Shown here: positions 21,624-34,298 of the stretch, one piece after another
Numbering within the stretch: position 1 is the stretch's first letter
How the letters are laid out: the number at the start of each line of letters is the position of its first letter
Source of the DNA: Vishniacozyma victoriae
Lineage: Eukaryota > Basidiomycota > Tremellomycetes > Tremellales > Bulleribasidiaceae
Assembly (NCBI GenBank): GCA_017654735.1
Contig: JADPYG010000094.1
Location: forward strand, 110,937 to 174,936
Reading direction: 5' to 3'
DNA: 64,000 nucleotides
Translations under genes and position numbers: made by a program
Notes under the pieces: model-generated
Databases searched by the model: none
What the model saw: the letters and a program-made list of their open reading frames with translations, nothing else
What the model was told of the DNA's origin: nothing

Positions 21624-22554
21624 TTAATCGGCCTTGACGAAGCCGAAACGACACTCTTGAATAGTCGAATGGCTTCTAGGAGCTGCCATAGGAATGATAT
21701 TGCAAACTCTGCCCAAGAGCTGAAGGTCCGGAATACACCTGGCAAAGAACTCAATCGTGTCGAGGGAGGGACTGGTTGAGAGACATCCGTTTGTAACGAT
21801 ACTGGCCCATCTGAATTCAGCGTTGTTGTTGCAACTCAACACTCACCTTGGCTTATATCCAAAGATCGCGGTGAAGCTTGCCGGTTCAATGATTGATGAG
21901 ATCTGCCCGTAAGCATATGGCTGAGCAAAACGATGAGCTATTTGCTGTCTGTGTACCAATGGCGACATGACACTGGTAATCGGCCACAGCTGCGACAGAC
22001 CCAGCCGAGGGATATCCAGTCGTGCGGGTCAGATCAATCGGATTGTTGACGGAGAGTACATCCTCGGCCGATGCGAACTCTGCAGTGACCTGGGGAAAGC
22101 AGAATCTTGAAGCCAACTTGGGTCGGTAGACGTACCGTCTTTCCCAAGATGATACTGCCCTGCTCACGGCATAACGCGACCACCGACAAGTCAAGCCCTG
22201 GCTGATTGCAGTCGTCATAGATTTTTGTCCCGTAGGTGGTCGGGTTGTCTTTTGTGGCTGGAGAGTCAGCAGTTTTACCATGACGATCCCGCTCACTTAT
22301 GATGTCCTTGACCCCAATTGTAGCGCCCCGTAACAGCACATGCTCTCCCTGGTCCGCTTGCATTTTTGCAGACGTAGCCAGTGACATACCATCACCCAAG
22401 CGTGAACATCGCCGTCTCTTTGCTCGTATCGCTTGTGATGGTCGACCATGATCTGGGGAAGCGAGATCGTTCCATCCTTGAGTCCTGTCAGAGTCGCTGT
22501 AGCTGTAAGAAAGTTCGTATTCGACCTGTTGGGCCTGTCAATTGATCGAATCAA
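21624..22554 (-). pseudogene. Amidase-signature enzyme, decayed and truncated
   Basis: Four to five minus-strand segments match the N-terminal half of fungal amidase-signature proteins: TATATLTGLKDGTISLPQIM and RDGDVHAWV at 22515-22400; GATIGVKDIIS with the catalytic Lys; DNPTTYGTKIYDDCNQPGLD and LSVVALCREQGSIILGKT; TAEFASAEDVLSVNNPIDLT, VADYQCHVAIGTQT; then IIEPASFTAIFGYKPR and TNGCLSTSPSLDTIEFFARC. Between GTQTANS and SIIEPASF about 37 bases bounded by TCATC repeats (21895-21936) break the frame and give a stop near 21886. The C-terminal half, about 250 residues in intact relatives, is missing: the frame ends at TAA 21624 after FGFVKAD. The usual GGSSGG-like serine loop reads PSAGS. It is most likely a dead gene or relic. 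Confidence 0.75.
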
Positions 22555-22869
22555 GTATGTCAGTAAAGTCTAAACATCAAGACCCGCAAGCAGTCATATA
22601 GCTGGAAGGACCGCATAGTGTTGACACAAAAAGGATGATGGGCAATAGACAAAGGACCGACGGGTCGAAATTTGTTGTTGTTTGGTTATTGTACTGGGGA
22701 TAAAGTTTAGGTGATGTCTTTCCCGCCATGTTACAATATGCTGGAACCGCCAAAAGTATCTGAAGCCCAAGAGTCGAGAAGAGTCATACATTCATGTACG
22801 GTACCGCCAAAATACCATAAAGATCTTATATCACAGCGAACCGACCAGCGGTCATTATTCACAGGTTCC

Positions 22870-24296
22870 TCAGCACTTGAACTTCACATCGCAAGCACTC
22901 ATCGCGGCCTGGAGGTCAGCTTGCGAGATAGCCCAGGCAGGGCTACTTACGGAGACTTGAGCGTTCGGCAACTTGTTGGCTTTGTCTTTGCAGTCGTTCT
23001 GAGAGTCAGCAGGCAACACTAACGAAATACCCACCATAGCAATGCAGCTGCTCTGTCCGCTACTACCGGCAGCGAGAGGAGACGCCGCGGGCACCTTCAA
23101 AGAGCCTGTGGAATTGAGCTTGGCTCTCACTTACTTGGACGATGACTCACTTCTCTCAGACGATCCGGTCCCACCAGACGAAGGTACAGCGACGGGGGAA
23201 CTGGCAGCTGGCGGAGCAGCAGCTGATCCAACGGACGAGGACTCGGCAGCGGAAGATGCTGCACCCTCATAGTCCCCATCACCGCTGGCGGAAGGTGTAG
23301 ATGACGGGGCTACGGGGGCAGTAGGCGAAACGACTGCGGATGAAGCCGATCCGCCGGATACAGGTTGTGCTGCAGTTCTGGGTCCAGCACCACCTTCGTA
23401 GACCGGTGGACCCGGAAAGATGAATTGACTGTGATCCTGAGACATGTCGAAGACATTGTAAGTCTTGAACTCGTCGTTGATGTTGTTAGCGTCGGGAAAC
23501 TTGGCGGTGTCGGTGGGTCGAGCGGTACCGGTACCAGTAAGCTGAGCCTGGAAGCAGACCGGATAGGCTTGGGGTTTACCGCGTTGGTGAAGGGCGAGAA
23601 TCTCGTGTCGGACCAAGTAGGCACTGTATATCAGCGACGACCACACCAGTGCACATGCGGACGAAGACTGACCCAGGAGCCAAGTCCGCTGGGATAGTGA
23701 AAGATCGGTCATGTCCGGGTCGATTGGTAATATCGTTGGAGACCCAATCGCTTCCGGTCCACCCTTCTTCAGATATCTTGAACCAGTCGAGAGAGGCTGA
23801 AGGTACACCTTGGCAGGTGTCTCCACAATAGGCCATATACTCTAGCACTGGTCGTAATAGAGTCAGCTGTGATAGTCAACGGGGAGAAAAGAACTTATCT
23901 GGATGGACCGGCCAATTGTTCCAAAATACCGTGACGGTACTACCAGCATCAAGAGGCCAGCTCTCGACCAAGGCGCTGTCGGCCACGCCACCACAAGCAA
24001 CTTCGGGGGAGTCTACCTCGTCCCATTCTGAATATCAGCGTGAGACTGGGATGCAGAGATATACGTACCGAGCATGGCATTGTTGGTGGCCCTTTGAGCG
24101 GTCAACTTTCCCTTTGAGAATGGATCAAACGCGACTCGATCTTCTCCATTAACGTTCCAATGATTGATGAAATCGTGAGCTTGGGTGAGGGCAACCTGGC
24201 CGGCAAGCATCACGAGGGTAGGAATGATGGTCTTGAGCTACTTGTATTAGTATGACCAGGTCGATAGACTGGAGAAGGACTCACCGAGGATGACAT
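22870..24296 (-). CDS. AA9 lytic polysaccharide monooxygenase, secreted (one AT-AG intron)
   Basis: A copper enzyme that oxidatively cleaves cellulose or other beta-glucans outside the cell. The start MSSSLKTIIPTLVMLAGQVA forms a signal peptide ending LTQA, so the mature protein begins HDFINHWNVNG with the copper-binding His1. Further family marks: SPEVACGGVADS, LDAGSTVTVFWNNWPVHP with the second His, VLEYMAYCGDTCQGV, SLDWFKISEEGW, AYLVRHEILALHQRGKPQAY and PVCFQAQLTGTG. A long Ser/Ala/Pro linker follows, then a small Cys-containing tail ending SACDVKFKC. The intron after VHP (23898-23848) begins ATAAGT rather than GTAAGT; without splicing a stop follows. The Ser-rich linker may be glycosylated. 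The second AA9 gene at 25648 faces away from it. Confidence 0.87.
23848..23898 (-). other. Candidate AT-AG intron in the AA9 gene
   Basis: Donor AT|AAGT at 23898 and acceptor CAG at 23848 join the exon ending WPVHP to the one starting VLEYMAYC in frame. No GT donor nearby gives an open frame. A single G-to-A change in an ordinary GTAAGT would produce this. It is either a tolerated non-canonical intron or an inactivating mutation. Confidence 0.55.
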
Positions 24297-25647
24297 GTCG
24301 TGCCAACTATACCCTAGCCGTTCAAATGCAGTGCGATGGGAAAGAGAAGAAGGAAGGAATCGTCTCAAACGAACAAATCATTCTCACGAGGCCTTATGTA
24401 CCCTCCCAACTAGATGTATGCCCCGAGAAAAACGTTTCTCGCTGTCTTGGCAGCATTCTGAGGTACCCTTGACACCAGCATACGCACCACATCAAACGGA
24501 CCGAAGTCACTTTGAAACGCCTTGGACCGGTCGGAATTCCAATCATGTATTCGAGCAACGGTATCCAAAGCATTTCAAGGACCCTCTTTTCAAAGGTGCC
24601 TGTAGGTAATACGTGGGAAAGTGGCGACTCGTTCGAGATGTATGCCTTAGACGTTTCCATCATGCTTCGGGGGTTGTCTAGCGCCACTTGGCAGGTCCGA
24701 GATTGGCTACCATTCAAATGTCAGATAATTGAGTAACCGGCGTCGGAGATATATCTCCATCGGTGATCCTTTCGAATTATTCTGCCAATTTACTAGCGGT
24801 ACTGAACAGCAAAGGGCATTTGTAAAGATAAGACCTAGGTCCATATTTCATACTTTACCGGATGGCTATTGAAATCGCTGCAAAGGTACCATACACTCAC
24901 GAAAAAACAGAAGATACGCCTATCTCTGACGCGCGAAATCGAAAGTTGGACCGTATGTAGCATGGCGGCTGGCGTCTAGAGCTTGTACGTCGTCCCAGGC
25001 TACTGCTGCTACGCTTGGGCTATCCTCGGCGTGGTGACACATGGCCTTGGATAGGTTGTTGGGTTCGACAGATCTAATGCATACCTTGCTCCGAGCTACA
25101 GTAGTCCTGGATCCGGAGATCCGGAACTTTACAAGAAAGACACGTAATGCCAAGACTCTCTCCCCTTAACCTCGACGCGCCTCGCGACTGCTTTTTCTCA
25201 GCCCATCCTCACTTTGTCCAACAATGAATTACACAGCCCGGCCAGTGCGTGTATGCTCGATCCCGGGGCCAGAGGAGAGGTAGGTCCGGGCATCAGGAAC
25301 GAACTATCCTTCTCCTTTACTTGGTAGTAGCTGAAACGTCCTTTGAACAATGGACTACCCCATTGACCCCTTAACTTACGCGTTTGCCAAGACATTCTCA
25401 CAAAGAGGCCTTTTCAACTTCAAACTCCCCTCATCCTTACCTTCTTCATTATCCTCATTACTCTTATATACTCGAGTAGATCGATTGATCGCTCCTTATC
25501 TCCTCTCTAAACCTACAGTCAGCTTGGATTGATTCTACTGGCTCTCACCGTCTTTTCGTCACTCTCCTCACACTCTATCAACCAGCTCGTCAGCCAAAGG
25601 CATACTACTTTGACCCTTACTCTCCTCTCACGACGCAACATATCGCC
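24297..25647. promoter_or_regulatory. Shared upstream region of two divergent AA9 genes
   Basis: 1.35 kb without a convincing gene; frames here have no family signature. It must hold both AA9 promoters. A TATATACTC stretch at about 25467 lies 180 bp before the plus-strand AA9 start, followed by a CT-rich leader typical of fungal promoters. The GATCCGGAGATCCGG pair near 25107 is a short direct repeat. Confidence 0.55.
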
Positions 25648-26824
25648 ATGCTTGCTAGTGTAGGTCGCGCCAAATCCACTTCAACTCTGATAGCTGATCA
25701 ATAGTCTACCACCCTTTCTATCCTCTCCACCTTCCTCCTCGCTGGCGTTACCTCTGTGAGGGCGCACGGCTACGTCCGAACATGGGTCATCGACAACGAG
25801 TCCAAGCCCGGTTTCAATCCATCATGGCCCCCTGAGCTTGGTATCACGGCGGAGCGACCCACGATCAACAAGAACTTGGGTGAGTACTGATCTGAGTCGA
25901 CGAAAGGATGTGCTGATTTCTAGGATGGACCGATCATAACAGTCCTTCAGTCGCATGCGGTGGATGGGAAGCACCAACTCAGAACATCCAGACCTGGGAT
26001 GTCAACGCTGGAGCCGTCATCACTGCTCAATGGGACGAGTGGGACTGGGGACATAGAGGTAAGCACTTCCTGAGCGGAGTATTCGCGAAGACTGACTGCC
26101 AGGTCCCGTCATGGAGTACATGGCAGCATGCCCTTCGACCGGATGTGACGGTGTCGATGCCTCGAGTCTTCAATGGTTCAAGATCTCCGAAGCTGGTTGG
26201 GACGGAAAGGAGTTTGCATCCGAGACCATCTCTCGAACCAAGGCTTGGACTTTCCATATCCCAACCGAGATCGCGTCTGGGTAAGTTCTTCCTTTTCTTT
26301 GATGTCCTTTCTGCCCGCTGATCATCAGTCCCTACCTCATTCGACATGAGATGATTGCCATGCACGACCCCGATGACCCCCAAGTCTACCCTTACTGCAT
26401 TCAAGCCAACATCAAGTCCTCCGGCAACACCGTCCCAACCGATACCGTCACTTTCCCAGCAGCCTACAACATGAACGATGACTTTAAGCATTTCAACCTC
26501 TACTACGGAGATGACTTCAACGCGTTCAGACCTCCTGGACCCGCCGTCTGGAACGGTGCTGGTAGCCAAGCTCCTTCCACTCCTGGCTCTCCATCCAGCG
26601 CTGTCGATGACGCTCCCGTCGCTCCTACCGATGTCGCCTCTGCTCCCTCCGATACGTATGAGTCTTACAGCACCACATTGGTGACTTCTGGAGCCCATGC
26701 CACCGGCCGATGCAAGCGACGGCAAGTCTATACCTCGTTTCATTACGTGCTTCAGCTGACCATCAGACCTACCAAGCGAAGTGAGGTGATCAGGCGACAC
26801 GCCAAGAGGTCTTTCAAGCTCTAG
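25648..26824 (+). CDS. AA9 lytic polysaccharide monooxygenase, secreted
   Basis: The first exon encodes MLAS, followed by STTLSILSTFLLAGVTSVRA as signal peptide. The mature protein starts HGYVRTWVIDN, giving the copper-binding His1. Later blocks: SPSVACGGWEAPTQN, VITAQWDEWDWGHRGPVMEY with the second His, CPSTGCDGVDASSLQWFKIS, GPYLIRHEMIAMHDPDDPQV and YPYCIQANIKSSGN with the axial aromatic. The C-terminus is a Pro/Ser/Ala linker and then a basic stretch. A possible last intron (GTCTAT..CATCAG, 26725-26766) would shorten the tail to end at 26784. I give the unspliced end. It resembles the cryptococcal Cel1-type LPMOs. All junctions are canonical and the gene looks intact. Confidence 0.9.
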
Positions 26825-26979
26825 ATCCCTTATATCCTCTGCTTTTCCCTGGTAACTTTTACGTTGATCGTAGGGGTAGTATCTGCGTTGATCGTAGTAT
26901 ATGCATTTTTGGTTCTACTTGTGGTCGTCTAGCAGTCCAAACGAGCTGTTCGACTTATTCATACTCTGCTCGACGACAT

Positions 26980-28877
<1,898 letters not shown>

Positions 28878-29579
28878 TGGGCGTAATATTGACTAGCGGT
28901 GAGTTGTTGAATGAAGTGAGGTGCCCGAAAGGCAATATATTGGTCAAGTGTCACACCAACAGCGTACGCTTGGCGTACTGAATCCGGTTGTTCGGGTATA
29001 TATCATTGTGTACCAAAACAGGCATCCGTCAACCGCCAAATGAGCTACAACGCACTCCTTTTCAGCGAGATAGGAGAATGAGCGAAGGAGCCTTAGAGGG
29101 GAGGAGCGTTTAGGCCGAGACAACCCGCTAGTACAGTTCACGCGAAGTTTTCCCGGTTGACACATCGGCACAATCCTAGACCGCGCTTTTCTTGACTGAA
29201 AGATGTTTCCCCGCCGGCTGTCATGTCAGGGTCAATAGCTCGACTGCCCTGGTTAATCCGAAAAACTCAGTCTTTCGGCCGTGGTCATTGGGTGAGAAGG
29301 CACAGAGACCCCGCTTGAGAGCAGGTGTTAGGCACGTCGCAATCTTGCGATGTTTTTCCGGCTTCTACCGTTCGTGCCAGACTCGCAGCGATCGGAACGA
29401 TGCTTACGCCTGTGGAAAATGTATAAGAAGCATCCCCAGGAGTCTCCTTCTTGGCTCCGCAATCTCCTCAATCAAAATCCCCGGGAAGCTAAAACTCTTC
29501 TACCTTGCCGCCTTGACTTCGCAAACCTCCACTTTCCATCTTTCTCTATCCCCATCAATCAACATCGTCATACTCCAAG
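28878..29579. promoter_or_regulatory. Divergent promoter region between GH1 and MFS genes
   Basis: 700 bp between divergent starts. Frames inside have no family signature. GTATATATCATT lies near 28997 and a CT-rich stretch precedes the MFS start. Several CGG and CCG triplets occur but none with the N8 spacing found elsewhere. Confidence 0.5.
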
Positions 29580-31451
29580 ATGGGAAAAGCTGGGTTCTAC
29601 GCTGAGCTTGTAGGCTTCTCATCAGTCCATTGTAGCCCACTGACAACATTTAGACGCCTCGAATGGCTTTGGTGTCCTTCCTCGGGTCTCTCGGAGCTTT
29701 GAGTTTTGGTTGTAAGTCCTTTCTAGGCAAGCGGCAGCGTGCGGGACACTGGCTAACCCTTTCAAGACGACAACGGGTGGTGGGGATTGATTCTAGGCGC
29801 TACCTACTTCAATGAGCAGTTTGGCAACCTCACACTTACCGATCCAGCCACCGGAGTCACCACCACACGATTGTCGGGTAGTGAGCAAAGTGCGGGTACG
29901 GGTCTAGGTACCGCAGGTATCATGTTGGGTTGCATGATCGCCCCATGGTTCAGTACGTTGGACACGAGCTTGTGTAACAGCCGCTGACCACAAGATGAGA
30001 AGTACGGAAGAAAGAAGAGTTTCCTGCTGTTGGCCGTGCTCGGACTCCTGGGCACCCTGATCCAAGCCCTTTCCACCATAGGTCGACAATACTGGGTCTT
30101 GATTGCCGGTAAAATCATACTCAACATGTCGGTCGGAATTGCCTCAGCCGTCGTCGGAGTATATCTCACCGAGTGTGCGCCTGCCAGTCTCCGAGGAACC
30201 TTGATGGCCAACTACAACGTCGTCCAGAATGTCGGATACGTCCTTGCAGCGGCCACTGTCTATGGCGTCGTCAACAGGCTCGATATACTCAACTGGCTAC
30301 TTCCGATTTGTTTGCAATTCATCCTGCCCATCGCCATCATCGCTTGCTCTCCTCTTTTACCCGAATCGCCCCGATGGCTTGCCGGTCAAGGTAGACTTGA
30401 GGAAGCCGCTGCCGTGATCCGATCTCTTCGAAAGATGAGTCCGGAGTACACCGATGAGCACGTTTGGGCCGAGGTTCAGGAAATTCAAGCGGCCTACCAG
30501 GAGATCCGATCAATCCAGAACGGTAGTGGATGGGCCGAGCTCTTCCGGGGAGCCAATCTCCGACGAACCTTGCTTGCTATCGGACTGCAGTCTCTCCAGC
30601 AGGCTCAAGGTGTCTCGTTCGTCTCCAACTATACCGTCACCACTTTCCTCAGTCTCGGAATTCAAAACGTCTTTACCATTATCCTCATTCTTTACGTTGT
30701 CCTTCTTGTCTCCTCCCTTGGTGCCTTCTATCTTCCAGACAGGGTCGGTCGACGGACTCGTGAGTCTTTCAGCTTCGTCACTTTGTGCAAAACTGATCCT
30801 TAGTACTTCTCATCGGATCTGCATCGGGCGCAATCTGGATGGCGATTCTCGGTGCCATTACCACTGCGTTCGTTCAGCCCACCGGAGTCTATGCCAATCT
30901 CCTCGTTGCATCTCTCTTCCTTTGGACCGCCGTCTTTGCCAACACCTGGTCTCCCATCCCCTGGTATGTAATCCGACGCATGGCATTGCTAGCCACTAAC
31001 AAAGCAGGACTGTCGCCGCTGAGGTCTCGTCCAACCCGCTCCGAGAAAAGACGCTCGCAGTAGGATCATGGTCCGGTTTCGGTGTTGGTCTAGCCGTCGG
31101 GTTTGTATCGCCTTACATCCAGAACCCAGAGTACGCCGGTCTCGGTGGAAAGATCGGTTTCATCTGGATGGCATTTTCGATCATTTCTGGTGTTTACGTT
31201 TACTTCTTCCTGCCCGAGCTCAAGGGGTAAGTCGATCCTTGCACACACTTAGATTCTAGCTGACAAAGCTTAGTCGAAGCTTGGAGGAATTGGACTATAT
31301 GTTCGAGGCACGCATTCCAACAAGGCAGTTCGGCAAGTTTGACTCGACCGCCATGATGGAGGACAAGCGAAGACAACACCACACCAACGTGGAAGACGTA
31401 CGAGAAGAACCGGAGAAGATGGTGGAAGGGGAACCTCAGTACACAGTATAA
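29580..31451 (+). CDS. MFS sugar transporter
   Basis: A 12-helix sugar carrier starting MGKAGFYAEL, then TPRMALVSFLGSLGALSFGY in helix 1. Other marks: [120 protein letters not shown] and YFFLPELKGRSLEELDYMFE. The QQxQGxxF element resembles hexose and alpha-glucoside permeases. About eight exons with canonical GT..AG splice in frame. The tail is acidic and His/Arg-rich, ending EPQYTV. It is divergent from the GH1 gene, so co-regulated import and intracellular hydrolysis is likely (inference). Confidence 0.92.
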
Positions 31452-32076
31452 GCGTTTATTTCTCCAAGGTTTTCCTTCTTAGGCTTCATACCACAAGATA
31501 TTTGAGTATTTTCCATGTATGCTATGTAATCAAGGCCACTCTGATTATTTTCCATGTATGCAATGTATTCAAGGCCAGAGACGCTTTGGAAGGTATGCAG
31601 ACGGTGACTGAAGCGTGAGCCAAATTCGCCCAAACTACGCGACTGTATCCTGGGCGCGTTGCCATATCTCTAGCATGCTAGTCTGTAGATAGTGATTAGG
31701 ACGCTAGACCAGCGAGTCTTTGCAGGGTGGCTATGGTGATCATTATTAATTCACCCGAGTGGACTTTTGTAATGAAGCCCGCACTTCCATTCATAATTAT
31801 CTCTACATCTTATCCTTAAGTTCGCTGTCATCCGCCCCTCCCATGAAGCGACTAGTCGTATCACCTAATTACTTGTCGATTATGACTTCAATCAGGCTCC
31901 ACAATCGCGATCGCTCAAACACGACAAACAAATTTGGGGAGACCAAAGAGAAACTCCCATCGATGCGGTCTGCTCCTGTCCAATTTGAGAAAGGAAGGAT
32001 ACATGTACAACGACCGCGACCAAAAGGTGGCTGCAGTATCACAATACCCAGGTATGATTTGCATTACATTCCCGAC
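31452..32076. other. Intergenic region between convergent genes
   Basis: 625 bp of 3' flanking sequence between the MFS gene and the GH140-like gene, which point toward each other. A two-copy 39-bp repeat lies just after the MFS stop. A plus-strand frame at 31759-32238 overlaps the GH140-like coding strand and looks like a shadow. Confidence 0.5.
31507..31577. repeat. Two-copy direct repeat, 39-bp period
   Basis: TATTTTCCATGTATGC at 31507 and 31546, each followed by a variant of ATGTAATCAAGGCCA. The copies differ at two positions. It lies in the probable 3' UTR of the MFS gene, about 60 bp after its stop. Confidence 0.7.
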
Positions 32077-33981
32077 CTAGATCTCACCGTCGCGATCGAC
32101 AAACAGTATCCAGTCCTCATCAATAGAGCCTTGGCTCGGCGAAGTCGCCTTCAAAGTCTCACCTCCTTCTCCGCGTTCAAAGACTTCCCTGGCTCCGTTC
32201 TTTGGGCTCATCCACCAAGCTCGCCATCGGTCGGGTAGTGTTTCCTTGCCCAAGCGTACTTCAACGTCCCCGCCATGAGGTAGATGAACAGCAAGCCAGG
32301 TCTTTGATCGCATAGCGCTGATCAGCTTGTCCCCTGCACGACTACCATCGGATGGTTCATTGGTAGAGCTGAGTATGAGTGTTTGGTCGGGTACTCGGTC
32401 GAAGTAGTCGGGGAGTGACTCTAGAATCTTTCGCATGGCGGAGACGGTGAAAGCCCCTTCTAAATCTAGCTCCAGGTACCAATCGGTAAATGCGGTTGTC
32501 TAGAGTCAGTCACCCCTGTGAATAAGCAGAGAAAGCCTTACGGGAGGAGCGATGGGTGGATGCGACTTGGAGCTAGCATTATGAAATTGCCAGATGGAAT
32601 TACATCCGTATGTATAGCCACAAGCCCTACATCATCAGCTGACGGTCATTGGCCGATGATAATGACACATACCCAGCAAATACCTGGAAGATCAGCACAA
32701 ATTTGCTTCAGCTGAGAAGTGACTCACGGCTTGCCATGCTCCCGATCTGATATCACGGGCAGTCCAAAACGGGCAACTGCTCTGATATCAGCGTGGTACA
32801 GCTGATGAACGTACATTGAAGAAGTGATGCGTGTTCTCATAATGAGGCTCCAAGTCCATGATTGGTCGTGGTGTTCCATCCGGTCGAGACGTTGCGTACA
32901 TTTTCCTGATTGGCACATAACTAGATCGAGCATACCACATGCTGAGATTCCCGGCGCCAGTCTGGGCATGGACTTCCCCGACTTTGGGCGCATTGTCGGG
33001 ACCAGGCGAGCCACTGTCGTGATGACCAGTCTGTACGACATCGAGGGACAGCCAGTCAACATCTGGAAACTGAGCCGACGACGAAGCTTCAGGAGCCGAG
33101 CCTAGCCAAACTGCTCGTCAGCCAGAACTAACCGCCATGGCAATGTAGCTTACCCTGGGCTGAATGGAACGTGATAAAGGTTTTGTAATCCGAGGCATAA
33201 TCAAGTTGTTTGAGGCGGGCGATAACTTTCTTTTCACCAGCGATCAGACCCTGCGCCATCGCCTCGGATATGGGTCCGAAATCCTTGACCTCTAGCTCCC
33301 CAGGGTCCTTGCCCTTTTTGATATGTGCGAGAGCTTTCTCGTTCCAGTACCTCACACTGTCGCCTCCAAGTACATAAGGGTGGAAGGGATATCGCTCGCC
33401 CAAGAACAAACCAAACGAATGGGCGGTCTTTTCGTCCCATAGTAAGGGAGAGCCGTAGTATCCCCCATTGACATATCGGCCCCATGTCGGAGTGAGCCAT
33501 ACTGTGATACCGAGACGCGCGGCGAGCGGGATGATATCGTCGAGGAAGTCAAAGTACCTAGGATTGGGCTTCATCAGGTCCGGCTGATAGGATTCTGGCG
33601 TGGAATCGGCAGACGGGAGAAAAGCCCATTTTCCGTCGCGGTTTGGATAGTCCAAGCCTCTGGCAGTCAGTAGCAGACAGCTATCGACAGCTTCACTCAC
33701 CCATGCTCAGCAAGAAGGGTTACCATGATTCCCGTGAATCCTTTTGCAGCTCGGTTCCGGAGAAAGTGCTCAGCCTCGGTACGCGAAAGCCTATGTAGCA
33801 ACTCCCAGGCGGTGTCGCCGAGATGAAAGTATGGTTGATCAGGCGATACATGGCGAACGAGATGTCTTCCGTTGGCCGAGGGAGCGATAGCCACACTGAG
33901 AGAAGCCTTGTGGTCGAATTCTGGTCTTTCTTGGAACGACATGGGCATAGTACGAGTGAGAGTGACAGTCAGCCTGGACAA
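32077..33981 (-). CDS. DUF4038/GH140-like glycoside hydrolase
   Basis: A TIM-barrel enzyme of the DUF4038 type, followed by a C-terminal all-beta domain like the putative collagen-binding domain. Bacterial GH140 members are apiosidases acting on pectin rhamnogalacturonan II. About six exons splice in frame: PYFHLGDTAWELLHRLSRTE, FLRNRAAKGFTGIMVTLLAE, LDYPNRDGKWAFLPSADSTP, GITVWLTPTWGRYVNGGYYG, ERYPFHPYVLGGDSVRYWNE, TFHSAQVWLGSAPEASSSAQ, DVVQTGHHDSGSPGPDNAPK, MDLEPHYENTHHFFN and CGYTYGCNSIWQFHN. The end is DEDWILFVDRDGEI. No signal peptide is seen, so it probably acts inside the cell. The start could be the Met at 33981 or at MPMSFQERPEF about 11 codons later. It is divergent from the GH43 gene with 317 bp between. 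Confidence 0.82.
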
Positions 33982-34298
33982 CCCGGACCAATGGCGCCGG
34001 GAGCCCGGTAGTCGCGGTAAATGATCGGAAAATCATTTCCCCGGAAGGCTGCGACGATTCCGACGTGTCTTCGCTCACACAAACATCACTCACTCTTGTA
34101 CCTCTCGATCCCGCTTGATCGGTTGAACTGGATTATGTTCGGAGGAAAGCCATATCCGAAAGCTTGGCGGGCCTCAATGTGCAGAGCTCAATGCCGCCAT
34201 ACCTGGCGCGCTTGAAAAGCCTCAGCACACTACATCCACCTCTTCAATCGCTCAGCCTAGATCACGCACCTTTACCCCATCGCCAAGGGGCCATCGCA
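33982..34298. promoter_or_regulatory. Divergent promoter, GH140-like and GH43
   Basis: 317 bp shared by two divergent hydrolase genes. It is rich in CGG/CCG, with CGG-N10-CCG near 33989 and CGG-N12-CCG near 34027. No N8-spaced site is present. Co-regulation of the two genes is inferred from the layout. Confidence 0.45.

Noticed and set aside
23042..23697. Plus-strand frames opposite the AA9 linker
   Set aside because: Low-complexity antisense of the Ser/Ala/Pro linker; no independent support.
25060..25090. GGGTTCGACAGATC, resembling a tRNA T-arm box
   Set aside because: No matching D-arm, anticodon arm or acceptor stem could be found around it.
26027..26800. 257-codon minus-strand frame opposite the second AA9 gene
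   Set aside because: Long, but fully antisense to spliced AA9 exons and crosses their introns without disruption only by chance; no known domain.
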